Source: Nitrospirota bacterium (GTDB lineage Bacteria > Nitrospirota > JACRHJ01). Taken from it: DNA of 7,503 bases. The notes below the pieces were generated by a model. It had not been told where the DNA came from and did not search any database. It saw only the letters and a list, made by a program, of their open reading frames with translations. The position numbers were made by a program, and so were the translations under genes. Shown here in pieces: positions 1-5,382 of this stretch (its first letter is position 1; every line of letters begins with the position of its first letter). The stretch spans positions 1 through 7,503 of the forward strand of contig JAJYGS010000134.1 of the NCBI GenBank assembly GCA_021785055.1, in the 5' to 3' direction.

Positions 1-88
1 AGGCCGCAAGGGCCAGGGATACGATCACCGGTCCGGCGGGGCCTTTAAGTCTTGTGTGGAATGGTTGCTGCAAGGATGTGCTTTTCAT
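1..88 (-). CDS. N-terminus of an unidentified, probably membrane protein (partial)
   Basis: Reading the minus strand from an ATG at 88-86 gives 29 codons open to the window edge. The peptide begins MKSTSLQQPFHTRLKGPAGP and continues VIVSLALAA. It has a polar, basic start followed by a hydrophobic run that could be the beginning of a first membrane helix. Codon usage resembles that of the neighbouring genes. Upstream the frame is closed by a stop at 109-107, so the ATG is the natural start. A G-rich GGGGGAG stretch (97-91) lies only two bases before it, and a second G-run (104-100) lies 11 bases before it. From general knowledge, an uncharacterised DUF2232-type membrane protein often sits between rpsR and rplI in deltaproteobacteria, which would fit this position. 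Too little is visible to assign a family, and a chance open frame remains possible. Confidence 0.42.
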   Translation of the reverse strand, partial: MKSTSLQQPFHTRLKGPAGPVIVSLALAA

Positions 89-138
89 AACTCCCCCATC
101 CCCCTCTTATCTTAAGAGGGGGACAAAGGGGGCGTTAC
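87..138. repeat. Long imperfect palindrome between rpsR and the next gene
   Basis: The inner arms CCCCCTCTTA (100-109) and TAAGAGGGGG (113-122) are a perfect 10-bp inverted repeat around a 3-base loop. Outside them, CCCCC (93-97) faces GGGGG (128-132). The flanks ATAACT (87-92) and CGTTAC (133-138) continue the symmetry with two mismatches. The inner asymmetry (AT against ACAAA) leaves an internal loop. Neither strand has a T-run after the stem, so it is not a classic intrinsic terminator. Its C-run/G-run style resembles dispersed intergenic palindromes seen in many environmental genomes, but no second copy is visible here. It starts five bases after the rpsR stop and reaches into the start codon of the next gene. 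Confidence 0.75.
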
Positions 139-142
139 TCAT

Positions 143-379
143 TTAAAACCTCTCGCCCACGAACGGCAGAAGCGCAATGTTTCTCGACCTGTTTATGGCG
201 GTGGTCAACTCCCGCTGGTGCTTTGCGCAACTGCCGGATATCCTGCGGGGGACAATCTTGCCGCGGTCGGTCACGTAGCCCCGCAGTGTTTTTACGTCCT
301 TGTAGTCTATGAAAGGAATCTTGTCCGCGCAGAAATGGCAGACCTTTTTCCTCTGAAAGCGTCTTTTTTTCTCCTGCAT
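143..379 (-). CDS. rpsR: 30S ribosomal protein S18
   Basis: This 78-residue protein is full length for bS18, which binds with S6 on the platform of the small ribosomal subunit. The core from about residue 13 to the end is typical: CHFC (14-17), the IDYKD segment (24-28), IVPRR (42-46), GSCAKHQRELTTAI (49-62) and RNIALLPF (66-73). C14, C17, C51 and H54 form a CxxC...CxxH set, the zinc-ribbon form of S18. The N-terminus is rich in Lys and Arg. The start ATG at 379-377 is preceded at a five-base spacing by AAGGAG, whose leading AA belongs to the TAA stop of ssb, so translation of the two genes is probably coupled. It is the last clear gene of the rpsF-ssb-rpsR operon before the palindrome downstream. 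Confidence 0.97.
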   Translation of the reverse strand: MQEKKRRFQRKKVCHFCADKIPFIDYKDVKTLRGYVTDRGKIVPRRISGSCAKHQRELTTAINRSRNIALLPFVGERF

Positions 380-388
380 AGTATCTCC

Positions 389-775
389 TTAAAAAGGTAT
401 ATCTCCCTCGTCCGCGTGGCCTGTGCCTGCCGCCTCGTCCTGGCCGGGCTGACGCTTGGGCATGAATGTAATATTCTCCGCGACTACTTCCACTTTGCTT
501 CTTTTCTGGCCCTCGGACTCCCACCGCCTCTGCTGGAGCCGCCCGTCTACCAGCACGGACTGCCCCTTGCCAAGATACTGGCCGCAGTTCTCGGCCTGTT
601 TGCCGAAGACGACGATGTCGAAGTAGCTTACCTCTTCCTTGAGTTCCTCGCCCTGCCGGTATTTGCGGTTCACGGCGATTGAGAGGTTCGCCACCGGCGT
701 CCCGTTCGGGTTATACCGAAGCTCCGGGTCGCGCGTTAAGTTGCCCATCAGGATTACTCGGTTGAAGCTTGCCAT
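389..775 (-). CDS. ssb: Single-stranded DNA-binding protein
   Basis: This 128-residue SSB coats single-stranded DNA in replication, recombination and repair. The OB-fold spans about residues 1-107: MASFNRVILMGNLTRDPELR at the start, then the TPVANLSIAVNRKY strand region (26-39), SYFDIVVFGKQAENCGQYL (50-68), and GQSVLVDGRLQQRRW (71-85). F52 and W85 lie where E. coli SSB has base-stacking aromatic residues. The linker is very short (about 110-120) and leads to the acidic tip DEGDIPF (122-128), the docking peptide for SSB partner proteins. The protein is therefore compact compared with the roughly 178-residue E. coli SSB. It lies between rpsF and rpsR, as in many bacteria. AGGA five bases before the ATG sits immediately at the rpsF stop. 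Confidence 0.97.
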   Translation of the reverse strand: MASFNRVILMGNLTRDPELRYNPNGTPVANLSIAVNRKYRQGEELKEEVSYFDIVVFGKQAENCGQYLGKGQSVLVDGRLQQRRWESEGQKRSKVEVVAENITFMPKRQPGQDEAAGTGHADEGDIPF

Positions 776-784
776 CGGTTTCCT

Positions 785-1213
785 TTATTCGCTTTCGGTC
801 TCCGCAGTCCCGGCCACACTGCCGGCCTCGGACTCGGACGCCGCAGCCTCCGCGCCTTTAGCGGCACTGGCGGCCAATTCCGCCTTCTGCTGGGCCTGAA
901 GCTGCCGCGCAATGTGCGCCAGCGCCTCTTTTTCGAGCCTGATAGTGAGGAATTTTATTACCGCGTCGGTCATCTTGTAGTTGCGTTCGAGCTCGGAGAC
1001 GGACATGGCGCCGCCCTTGAACTGCAAGAGGACGTATTCGCCCTTCCTGTGTTTCCGGACGGGGTATGCGAGCTTGCGCTTCCCCCATTTCTCGATGCGG
1101 ACGACCTCGCCGCCGTTCGCGGTAATGACTTCCTGGAACCTCTGGCTTATCTTTTCAGATTCCCCTTCGTCGGTCGAAGGGGCAAGGATAAAGATGCTCT
1201 CGTAGTCGTTCAT
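785..1213 (-). CDS. rpsF: 30S ribosomal protein S6
   Basis: This bS6 protein has 142 residues. The ferredoxin-like fold covers about residues 1-100: MNDYESIFIL, the conserved EKWGKRKLAYPVRKHRKGEY segment (41-60), VLLQF (61-65), and SELERNYKMTDAVIKFLTIR (73-92). S6 forms a heterodimer with S18, encoded two genes downstream, and binds the central domain of 16S rRNA. After about residue 104 comes a low-complexity tail rich in Ala, Glu and Ser that ends TAETESE. In E. coli the S6 C-terminus is extended with glutamates by RimK, so an acidic tail is normal in kind, though this one is alanine-rich as well. The start is fixed by a strong GGGAGGTG Shine-Dalgarno seven bases before the ATG. It opens the rpsF-ssb-rpsR cluster. 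Confidence 0.97.
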   Translation of the reverse strand: MNDYESIFILAPSTDEGESEKISQRFQEVITANGGEVVRIEKWGKRKLAYPVRKHRKGEYVLLQFKGGAMSVSELERNYKMTDAVIKFLTIRLEKEALAHIARQLQAQQKAELAASAAKGAEAAASESEAGSVAGTAETESE

Positions 1214-1391
1214 AGACTTTCACCTCCCTCTGGACATTTTGGCCCCCGGCGGCGCTCAAGGTTTATTAATGGATAATACAACGGCCAGGCGCAATAAACT
1301 GCGCCCCTACACGCTGCATATCCCTTCCCCGGCCCCGGGAGCAAGGAGTTTCGACCTTTAATTTCCACCGTATATTATGCGGAAGTTGTAA
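1214..1391 (-). promoter_or_regulatory. Long rpsF 5' leader, candidate S6:S18 autoregulatory region
   Basis: About 180 bases separate the candidate -10 element from the rpsF start. Besides the repeat-like hairpin, the leader near the gene contains TGGCC (1287-1283), which can pair with GGCCA some 35 bases later and enclose a GCGCCGCCGGGG stretch. In many bacteria the rpsF-rpsR operon is feedback-controlled by S6:S18 binding to a leader hairpin with a conserved CCG-containing loop. A CCG is present here inside the possible enclosing stem, but I could not build a convincing copy of that motif by eye. The leader itself is clear; its regulatory role is inferred from the family. Confidence 0.25.
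1288..1313. repeat. Hairpin repeat-like element in the rpsF leader
   Basis: GGCGCA (1288-1293) and TGCGCC (1300-1305) form a perfect 6-bp stem around ATAAAC. The element continues into CCTACACG, so on the minus strand it begins CGTGTAGGGGCGC. These 13 bases (1301-1313) recur exactly at 1428-1440, across the end of ychF. The layout, a GTAGGGGCGCA half followed by TTTATTGCGCC, looks like dispersed short palindromic elements that I recall from many environmental genomes. Whether it is dispersed in this genome cannot be seen from one window. It would be transcribed as part of the 5' leader of rpsF. Confidence 0.6.
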
Positions 1392-1420
1392 TTAATAGCA
1401 CGTGACGGGCAAAAAATCAA
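1392..1420 (-). promoter_or_regulatory. Candidate sigma70-type promoter for rpsF-ssb-rpsR
   Basis: On the minus strand, TTGATT (1420-1415) and TATTAA (1397-1392) are separated by exactly 17 bases. Each matches the sigma70 -35 and -10 consensus at four of six positions. It begins 13 bases after the ychF stop, so the ribosomal cluster could be transcribed independently of ychF. The same -35 hexamer and spacing recur in the gap upstream of hppA. A second -35-like TTGACT just upstream is too far from the -10 to be preferred. Confidence 0.4.
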
Positions 1421-1427
1421 GTCAAAA

Positions 1428-1440
1428 GCGCCCCTACACG
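1428..1440. repeat. Second copy of the 13-base repeat, spanning the ychF stop codon
   Basis: GCGCCCCTACACG is identical to 1301-1313. On the minus strand it reads CGTGTAGGGGCGC and contains the last ychF codon GTG and the TAG stop (1436-1434). The recognisable ...FKFNV ending of YchF is kept. The hairpin half of the 1288-1313 element is absent on this side, leaving AT-rich DNA. Confidence 0.6.
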
Positions 1441-2528
1441 TTGAACTTGAACAGCATGCAGTCCCCGTCGGCGACGACGTATTCCTTGCCCTCCTGACGT
1501 AACACACCTTTCTCCTTCGCGGCATTCCAGGAGCCAAGGTTCACGAGGTCGCCGTAATGCACCACCTCGGCGCGGATAAAGCCGCGCTCGAAATCGGAAT
1601 GAATCTTGCCCGCCGCCTGCGGCGCCTTTGTCCCCTTGCTTATCGTCCAGGCCTTTACCTCGTCCTCGCCCACGGTAAAGAACGTGATAAGCCCCAGAAG
1701 GCCGTATCCCTCGCGTATCAGCCTGTCAAGTCCCGGCTCTTTCAGCCCAAGGCTTTCAAGGAATTCCGGACGCTCCTCAGGCGCAAGGGCGGCAATCTCC
1801 GACTCCGTCTTACCGCATATCACGACTACCGGCGCGCCCTCGTTCGCGGCAATCTCCCGCACCTCGGCCACAAGAGGAGACTTCCCGTCGATGTCGTCAT
1901 CCGATACGTTTGCCACATAAAGTATCGGCTTGTCGGTCAGGAGGAAAAAACCCTTCAGGAGCGCCTGTTCTTCGTCGGAAAAATTTCCCGTTCTGACAGG
2001 CTTTCCCTTTTCCAGCATTTCCTTGATGCGCGCGAGCAGATCCGCCTCGGCCTTCGCCGTCTTGTCCGCGCCCTTCGCCGCCTTCTGCCGGGATACGAGC
2101 CGTTTCTCAACGCCTTCCAGGTCGGCGAGCAGAAGCTCCGCCTCGATAACTTCTATGTCGCGCCTGGGGCCTATCTCGCCGTCCACGTGTACCACGTCCG
2201 GGTCCTTAAAACACCGCACTACATGGGCTACGGCGTCCACCTCGCGTATGTTGCCTAAGAACTTGTTTCCCAGTCCCTCGCCGCGGGACGCGCCCTTCAC
2301 AAGCCCCGCGATGTCAACAAACTCGATGGTCGTCGGCGTAAGCTTTTTCGGGTGATACATCTCGTTCAGCCTGGCAAGCCGCGCGTCCGGCACCTCTACG
2401 ATGCCCACGTTCGGGTCTATTGTCGTAAACGGGTAGTTGGACGCCTGCGCCCCGGCGGAAGAGAGCGCGTTGAATATGGTGGACTTCCCGACGTTCGGCA
2501 GGCCTATTATGCCGCAATTGAAACCCAT
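1434..2528 (-). CDS. ychF: YchF/OLA1-family nucleotide-binding P-loop ATPase
   Basis: This protein is full length at 364 residues. YchF is a cytosolic Obg-related protein that associates with ribosomes and hydrolyses ATP in preference to GTP; it has been linked to translation fidelity and stress responses. The P-loop GLPNVGKST is at 9-17, the switch region NYPFTTIDPNVG at 31-42, and the G3 motif DIAGLVKGASRGEGLGN at 72-88. The G4 position reads NVSD (207-210), without the guanine-specifying lysine of NKxD, as expected for this family. A helical, coiled-coil-like domain rich in Lys, Glu and Ala lies at about 125-200. The TGS domain runs from about 281 to the end (TFFTVGEDEVKAW ... DLVNLGSWNAAKEKG ... 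FKFNV). The start ATG gives the invariant MGFNCGIIG. The ribosome binding site is poor: AAAGAG is only three bases away and AAAGG is 13 bases away. The stop codon lies inside a 13-base repeat. Confidence 0.98.
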   Translation of the reverse strand: MGFNCGIIGLPNVGKSTIFNALSSAGAQASNYPFTTIDPNVGIVEVPDARLARLNEMYHPKKLTPTTIEFVDIAGLVKGASRGEGLGNKFLGNIREVDAVAHVVRCFKDPDVVHVDGEIGPRRDIEVIEAELLLADLEGVEKRLVSRQKAAKGADKTAKAEADLLARIKEMLEKGKPVRTGNFSDEEQALLKGFFLLTDKPILYVANVSDDDIDGKSPLVAEVREIAANEGAPVVVICGKTESEIAALAPEERPEFLESLGLKEPGLDRLIREGYGLLGLITFFTVGEDEVKAWTISKGTKAPQAAGKIHSDFERGFIRAEVVHYGDLVNLGSWNAAKEKGVLRQEGKEYVVADGDCMLFKFNV

Positions 2529-2588
2529 GGACTCTTTATTACCTTTCCGCTTGAATTGCGAATGGATGACAGCTTGCCCGCGCTTACT

Positions 2589-2963
2589 TTAATACTCTAT
2601 CTTCACAAGCTTCCCGTTATCCGATATAAGCCAGGCGGGATGGGCTTGCTTCTTATAGCACATCATTACCTTTTTAATCTCCAGACCCTTATTTTCCGAT
2701 ACGATTTTCACAGTCGCGCCGTCTTTGGAATTCCAGAATCTTGCGTACGCCTTGCCATCCGCCTCGCGCGTTTCTTTCCCGATATGCGCCGCCTCCAGAA
2801 ACTCGTCAAGACTCAAATGCCCGTCCTCGTTCCAGTCCATCTCCGAGAACGAATAGAATTTGCTCAAAGAGACAATGCCCCAGTACAGCCGCGGATATAT
2901 CAGCGCGACGGCGATTGCGACAAGCAATAAAATGGCCGAAAAAAATTTCAGAATTTTTTTCAT
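2589..2963 (-). CDS. Small membrane-anchored protein with one EF-hand loop
   Basis: The protein has 124 residues. After a basic MKK start there is one strongly hydrophobic segment (about 7-23, FFSAILLLVAIAVALIY) without a lipobox. It is either a signal anchor or an uncleaved or cleaved signal peptide, placing the rest outside the inner membrane. Residues 43-54 (DWNEDGHLSLDE) are a canonical 12-residue EF-hand loop: D1, N3, D5, G6, S9 and E12 are all in place and DEF follows, so calcium binding is likely. The remaining 60 residues (KDGATVKIVSENKGLEIKKV, ending LISDNGKLVKIEY) are not recognised; they look beta-rich and end abruptly. Single EF-hand proteins with this anchor-plus-loop layout occur in various proteobacteria without known function. 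The gene is visibly AT-richer than its neighbours and has no clear Shine-Dalgarno. It separates hppA from ychF. The coding call is strong; the function is unknown. Confidence 0.82.
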   Translation of the reverse strand: MKKILKFFSAILLLVAIAVALIYPRLYWGIVSLSKFYSFSEMDWNEDGHLSLDEFLEAAHIGKETREADGKAYARFWNSKDGATVKIVSENKGLEIKKVMMCYKKQAHPAWLISDNGKLVKIEY

Positions 2964-2977
2964 TTTATAAATTAACA

Positions 2978-3005
2978 GCCCCGCCCAAATAATATTGGGC
3001 GGGGC
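2978..3005 (-). terminator. Perfect 11-bp GC hairpin between hppA and the EF-hand gene
   Basis: GCCCCGCCCAA (2978-2988) and TTGGGCGGGGC (2995-3005) are exact inverted complements around a six-base AT loop. On the minus strand, the direction of hppA transcription, the stem is followed by TGTTAATTTATAAA. This is AT-rich but not a proper U-tract, so termination is plausible yet not textbook. The stem ends 14 bases before the ATG of the EF-hand gene. If transcription of that gene starts at the nearby extended -10, the hairpin would be the very 5' end of its mRNA instead. Confidence 0.5.
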
Positions 3006-3007
3006 CG

Positions 3008-3016
3008 ATTATACCA
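3008..3016 (-). promoter_or_regulatory. Extended -10 promoter candidate for the EF-hand gene
   Basis: The minus strand reads TGGTATAAT (3016-3008), a perfect TATAAT with the TG extension typical of -35-independent sigma70 promoters. No -35 hexamer is evident 16-18 bases upstream. The predicted start, about seven bases on, falls at the base of the 11-bp GC hairpin, some 40 bases before the EF-hand ATG. Confidence 0.4.
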
Positions 3017-3021
3017 TAAAC

Positions 3022-3043
3022 ATTCCGCTTTCGCGGATTTTTT
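3022..3043 (+). terminator. Weak intrinsic terminator facing the hppA 3' end (plus strand)
   Basis: TCCGC (3024-3028) and GCGGA (3033-3037) pair around TTTC and are followed by six T residues (3038-3043) that overlap the hppA stop codon. It would work only on plus-strand transcripts, for example to stop antisense reading into hppA. There is no plus-strand gene before it, the stem has only five base pairs, and it may be fortuitous. Confidence 0.25.
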
Positions 3044-5153
3044 ATAAGTGGATCAGCACGTGGCCGGAAGCCAGCAGGCCGACGATGAGGAGCGCCACGA
3101 TGTTGATGATCTTGATCATCGGGTTGACAGCGGGGCCGGCGGTGTCCTTGTACGGGTCGCCGACGGTGTCGCCGGTAACCGCGGCCTTATGGGCGTCGGA
3201 GCCCTTGCCGCCGAAGTTGCCGTTCTCGATGTATTTCTTCGCGTTGTCCCACGCGCCGCCGCCGGAGGTCATGGAGATGGCGACGAACAGCCCGGTGACG
3301 ATGGCGCCGACGAGCATCCCGCCGACCGCCACCGGCCCGAGGAGATACCCGACGACTATCGGGGCCAGCACGGGGAGCAATGCCGGTACCATCATCTCGC
3401 GGATGGCGGCCTTTGTCACGATGTCGACCGCCGCGGCGTAGTCCGGCTTGCCGGTGCCTTCCATGATGCCCTTTATCTCGCGGAACTGCCTGCGGACTTC
3501 ATTGACTATCTCGCCGCCCGCCTTCGCGACGGCCTGCATGGACATCGCGCCGAAGAGGTAGGGCAACAGACCGCCGATGAACAGGCCGACCAGTACCAGC
3601 GGGTTGCTGAGGTCGAACGTTACCGGGGGCATGCCGTTGTTCGCGAGAGCGTTGCCCAGCTCCTGGGTGTATGCGGAGAAAAGCACCAGTGCCGCAAGTG
3701 CCGCGGAGCCGATGGCATATCCCTTGGTAACCGCCTTCGTGGTGTTGCCGACCGCATCCAGCGGGTCGGTTATCGAACGGACCGAATCCGGAAGCTCGGC
3801 CATCTCTGCGATGCCGCCCGCATTGTCGGTAATCGGGCCGTATGCGTCGATTGCGACGATTATGCCGGTCATGGAGAGCATGGAGACTGCCGCCATCGCC
3901 ACACCGTAAAGCCCTGCCATGTGGAACGCGACCAGTATGCCCGTGGAGATGAGGATTATCGGGGCCGCGGTGGACTTCATGGAGACCGCGAGGCCGGTGA
4001 TGACGTTCGTGCCGTGGCCGGTGGTGGAGGCCTGGGCTATGGACCTGACCGGCGCGTAGGCGGTGGAGGTGTAGTATTCGGTTATTATGACCATGCCGCC
4101 TGTTACGACGAGGCCGACAAGGGCGGATACGTAGAGGTTTATCCAGGTATACTGCTCAAGGCCGGGCGTTGCCGCGATCCCGCCCATCATCTGTTTCGTG
4201 ATGGGTACGAAGGCTATTGCGGAGAGGACTGCGGCGGCTATGAGGCCCTTGTACAGGGCGCCCATGATGTTGCCGCTTTTGCCGACCTTCACGAAGAAGA
4301 CGCCGATGATGGAGGTGACGATGGATACGCCGCCCAATATCAGGGGATAAGAGAGCGCCTTGCTCACGACGTCGGGCCCGGCGTTCCTGAAGAGGAGCGC
4401 GCCCAGGAGCATTGCGGAAACGATTGTAACAGCGTAGGTCTCGAAGAGGTCTGCGGCCATGCCGGCGCAGTCGCCGACGTTGTCGCCCACGTTATCCGCG
4501 ATGACGGCGGGGTTCCTGGGGTCGTCCTCCGGGATACCGGCCTCGACCTTGCCCACGAGGTCGGCGCCGACGTCCGCGCCCTTCGTGAATATGCCGCCTC
4601 CGAGCCTGGCGAATATGGAGATAAGGCTGCCGCCGAAACCGAGGCCGACGAGCGGCCTGACGAGGTCGGCAGGCGCCGCGTCGGGCGTTACGTTCTGGAG
4701 GACGAGGTAGTAGCCGGAAAGGACCAGGAGGCCCAGGCCGACGACCAGCATGCCGGTTATGGAGCCGCCCCTGAACGCGACGTCCATCGCCGCGTTAAGG
4801 CCCTGCTTCGCCGCTTCGGTCGTCCGGACGTTGGCGCGGACGGATATGTTCATGCCGATGATACCCGCCGCCGCGGAGCCCAAGGCCCCGATGACGAAGC
4901 CTATCGCGGTAAGAGGCCCAAGACCTATGGAGGCTGGAGCGATGCCGATGATTATGGCGATGATGACGCCTACCACAGCTATGGTGGTATACTGGCGCTT
5001 GAGATACGCCCCCGCGCCCTCCTGAATGGCCTTCGAGATCCTCTGCATCTTCTCGTCGCCCTGGCCCAGCTTCATAATCCAGCCTATGCTGATAATGCCG
5101 TATATCACGGCGATGATACTGCAACCCAATGCTATCAAAACGTTTGTATCCAT
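3042..5153 (-). CDS. hppA: Membrane-bound proton-translocating pyrophosphatase, K+-independent type
   Basis: This 703-residue integral membrane protein couples hydrolysis of pyrophosphate to ion pumping across the cytoplasmic membrane. About 16 hydrophobic segments are spread along it, as usual for the family. The substrate site is intact: GGGIFTKGADVGADLVGKVE (185-204), PEDDPRNPAVIADNVGDNVG (208-227), DNAGGIAEM (443-451), GGGAWDNAKKYIE (631-643) and GDTVGDPYKDTAGP (661-674). In the diagnostic stretch GNTTKAVTKGYAIGSA (469-484), K473 and T476 occupy the positions where K+-dependent enzymes carry Ala and Gly/Ala. This indicates the K+-independent, proton-pumping subfamily. ATG gives the expected start; AGGG lies three bases away and a stronger AAGGGGG about 13 bases away. 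It interrupts the usual pth-ychF neighbourhood, has its own promoter candidate and a long leader, and would scavenge PPi made by biosynthesis. Confidence 0.98.
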   Translation of the reverse strand: MDTNVLIALGCSIIAVIYGIISIGWIMKLGQGDEKMQRISKAIQEGAGAYLKRQYTTIAVVGVIIAIIIGIAPASIGLGPLTAIGFVIGALGSAAAGIIGMNISVRANVRTTEAAKQGLNAAMDVAFRGGSITGMLVVGLGLLVLSGYYLVLQNVTPDAAPADLVRPLVGLGFGGSLISIFARLGGGIFTKGADVGADLVGKVEAGIPEDDPRNPAVIADNVGDNVGDCAGMAADLFETYAVTIVSAMLLGALLFRNAGPDVVSKALSYPLILGGVSIVTSIIGVFFVKVGKSGNIMGALYKGLIAAAVLSAIAFVPITKQMMGGIAATPGLEQYTWINLYVSALVGLVVTGGMVIITEYYTSTAYAPVRSIAQASTTGHGTNVITGLAVSMKSTAAPIILISTGILVAFHMAGLYGVAMAAVSMLSMTGIIVAIDAYGPITDNAGGIAEMAELPDSVRSITDPLDAVGNTTKAVTKGYAIGSAALAALVLFSAYTQELGNALANNGMPPVTFDLSNPLVLVGLFIGGLLPYLFGAMSMQAVAKAGGEIVNEVRRQFREIKGIMEGTGKPDYAAAVDIVTKAAIREMMVPALLPVLAPIVVGYLLGPVAVGGMLVGAIVTGLFVAISMTSGGGAWDNAKKYIENGNFGGKGSDAHKAAVTGDTVGDPYKDTAGPAVNPMIKIINIVALLIVGLLASGHVLIHL

Positions 5154-5248
5154 GATCCCTGAATACCCCCTTTCAATTATTGCGGTTAAGAAAATCTGTC
5201 GGCAGAACTGCTCGCTATCCCCCCTTCCCTCATATGCTGTAGTTATTT

Positions 5249-5295
5249 AAAACGTCGTTTTACAGGCGCGGGAATTTTACTCCTTCCACGCCTGT
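5249..5295. promoter_or_regulatory. Two inverted repeats in the hppA leader
   Basis: ACAGGCG (5262-5268) pairs with CGCCTGT (5289-5295). Inside, GGAA (5271-5274) pairs with TTCC (5284-5287) around a nine-base loop, giving a two-part stem. Directly beside it, AAAACGTCGTTTT (5249-5261) is a 13-base palindrome with a one-base centre. Read on the plus strand the first stem is followed by TTTT, a weak terminator signature. Read on the minus strand it lies in the 5' leader of hppA. I do not recognise it as a fluoride, sodium or other known riboswitch. Confidence 0.5.
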
Positions 5296-5347
5296 TTTCC
5301 AAATTAAAAATATTAATACAATAATAAGACTACTGGCTGGCGGACTA

Positions 5348-5376
5348 TATATAACCGAACTGCATAAATTAATCAA
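5348..5376 (-). promoter_or_regulatory. Candidate sigma70-type promoter for hppA
   Basis: On the minus strand, TTGATT (5376-5371), a 17-base spacer and TATATA (5353-5348) form a plausible promoter in an AT-rich gap starting seven bases after the pth stop. It would give an hppA leader of nearly 190 bases. The -35 hexamer and spacing equal those of the candidate upstream of rpsF. Confidence 0.42.
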
Positions 5377-5382
5377 GCAATA

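Larger units (their letters stand above)
5154..5382. other. pth-hppA intergenic region, no gene recognised
   Basis: These 229 bases are distinctly AT-rich next to pth and contain the promoter candidate, the leader stem and the palindrome. Closer to hppA there are two G-runs on the minus strand (about 5219-5228 and 5166-5173). The second ends about 13 bases before the hppA ATG. A 15-codon reading frame starting at an ATG near 5234 has no ribosome binding site and is not called. No tRNA or known riboswitch core was recognised. Confidence 0.6.

Noticed and set aside
135..524. A minus-strand frame of 129 codons across rpsR and the end of ssb
   Set aside because: It overlaps two certain ribosomal-operon genes in another frame, and its peptide is Arg/Gly-rich without motifs.
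1557..2258. A plus-strand frame of 233 codons inside ychF
   Set aside because: It is antisense to a complete YchF with all its motifs, and the translated product shows no family features.
3048..5162. A plus-strand open frame of about 704 codons lying antisense over almost all of hppA
   Set aside because: Its product is a low-complexity mix of Asp, Gly, Ala, Val and Arg with no recognisable domain. It is the mirror of a GC-biased gene that avoids the codons giving stops on the opposite strand. hppA itself is unmistakable.
5187..5234. A 15-codon frame in the hppA leader, considered as a leader peptide
   Set aside because: It has no ribosome binding site, no run of regulatory codons and no attenuator directly after it.
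5154..5382. A fluoride or sodium riboswitch upstream of hppA
   Set aside because: I could not find the conserved core sequences of those classes by eye; the stems present are simple inverted repeats.
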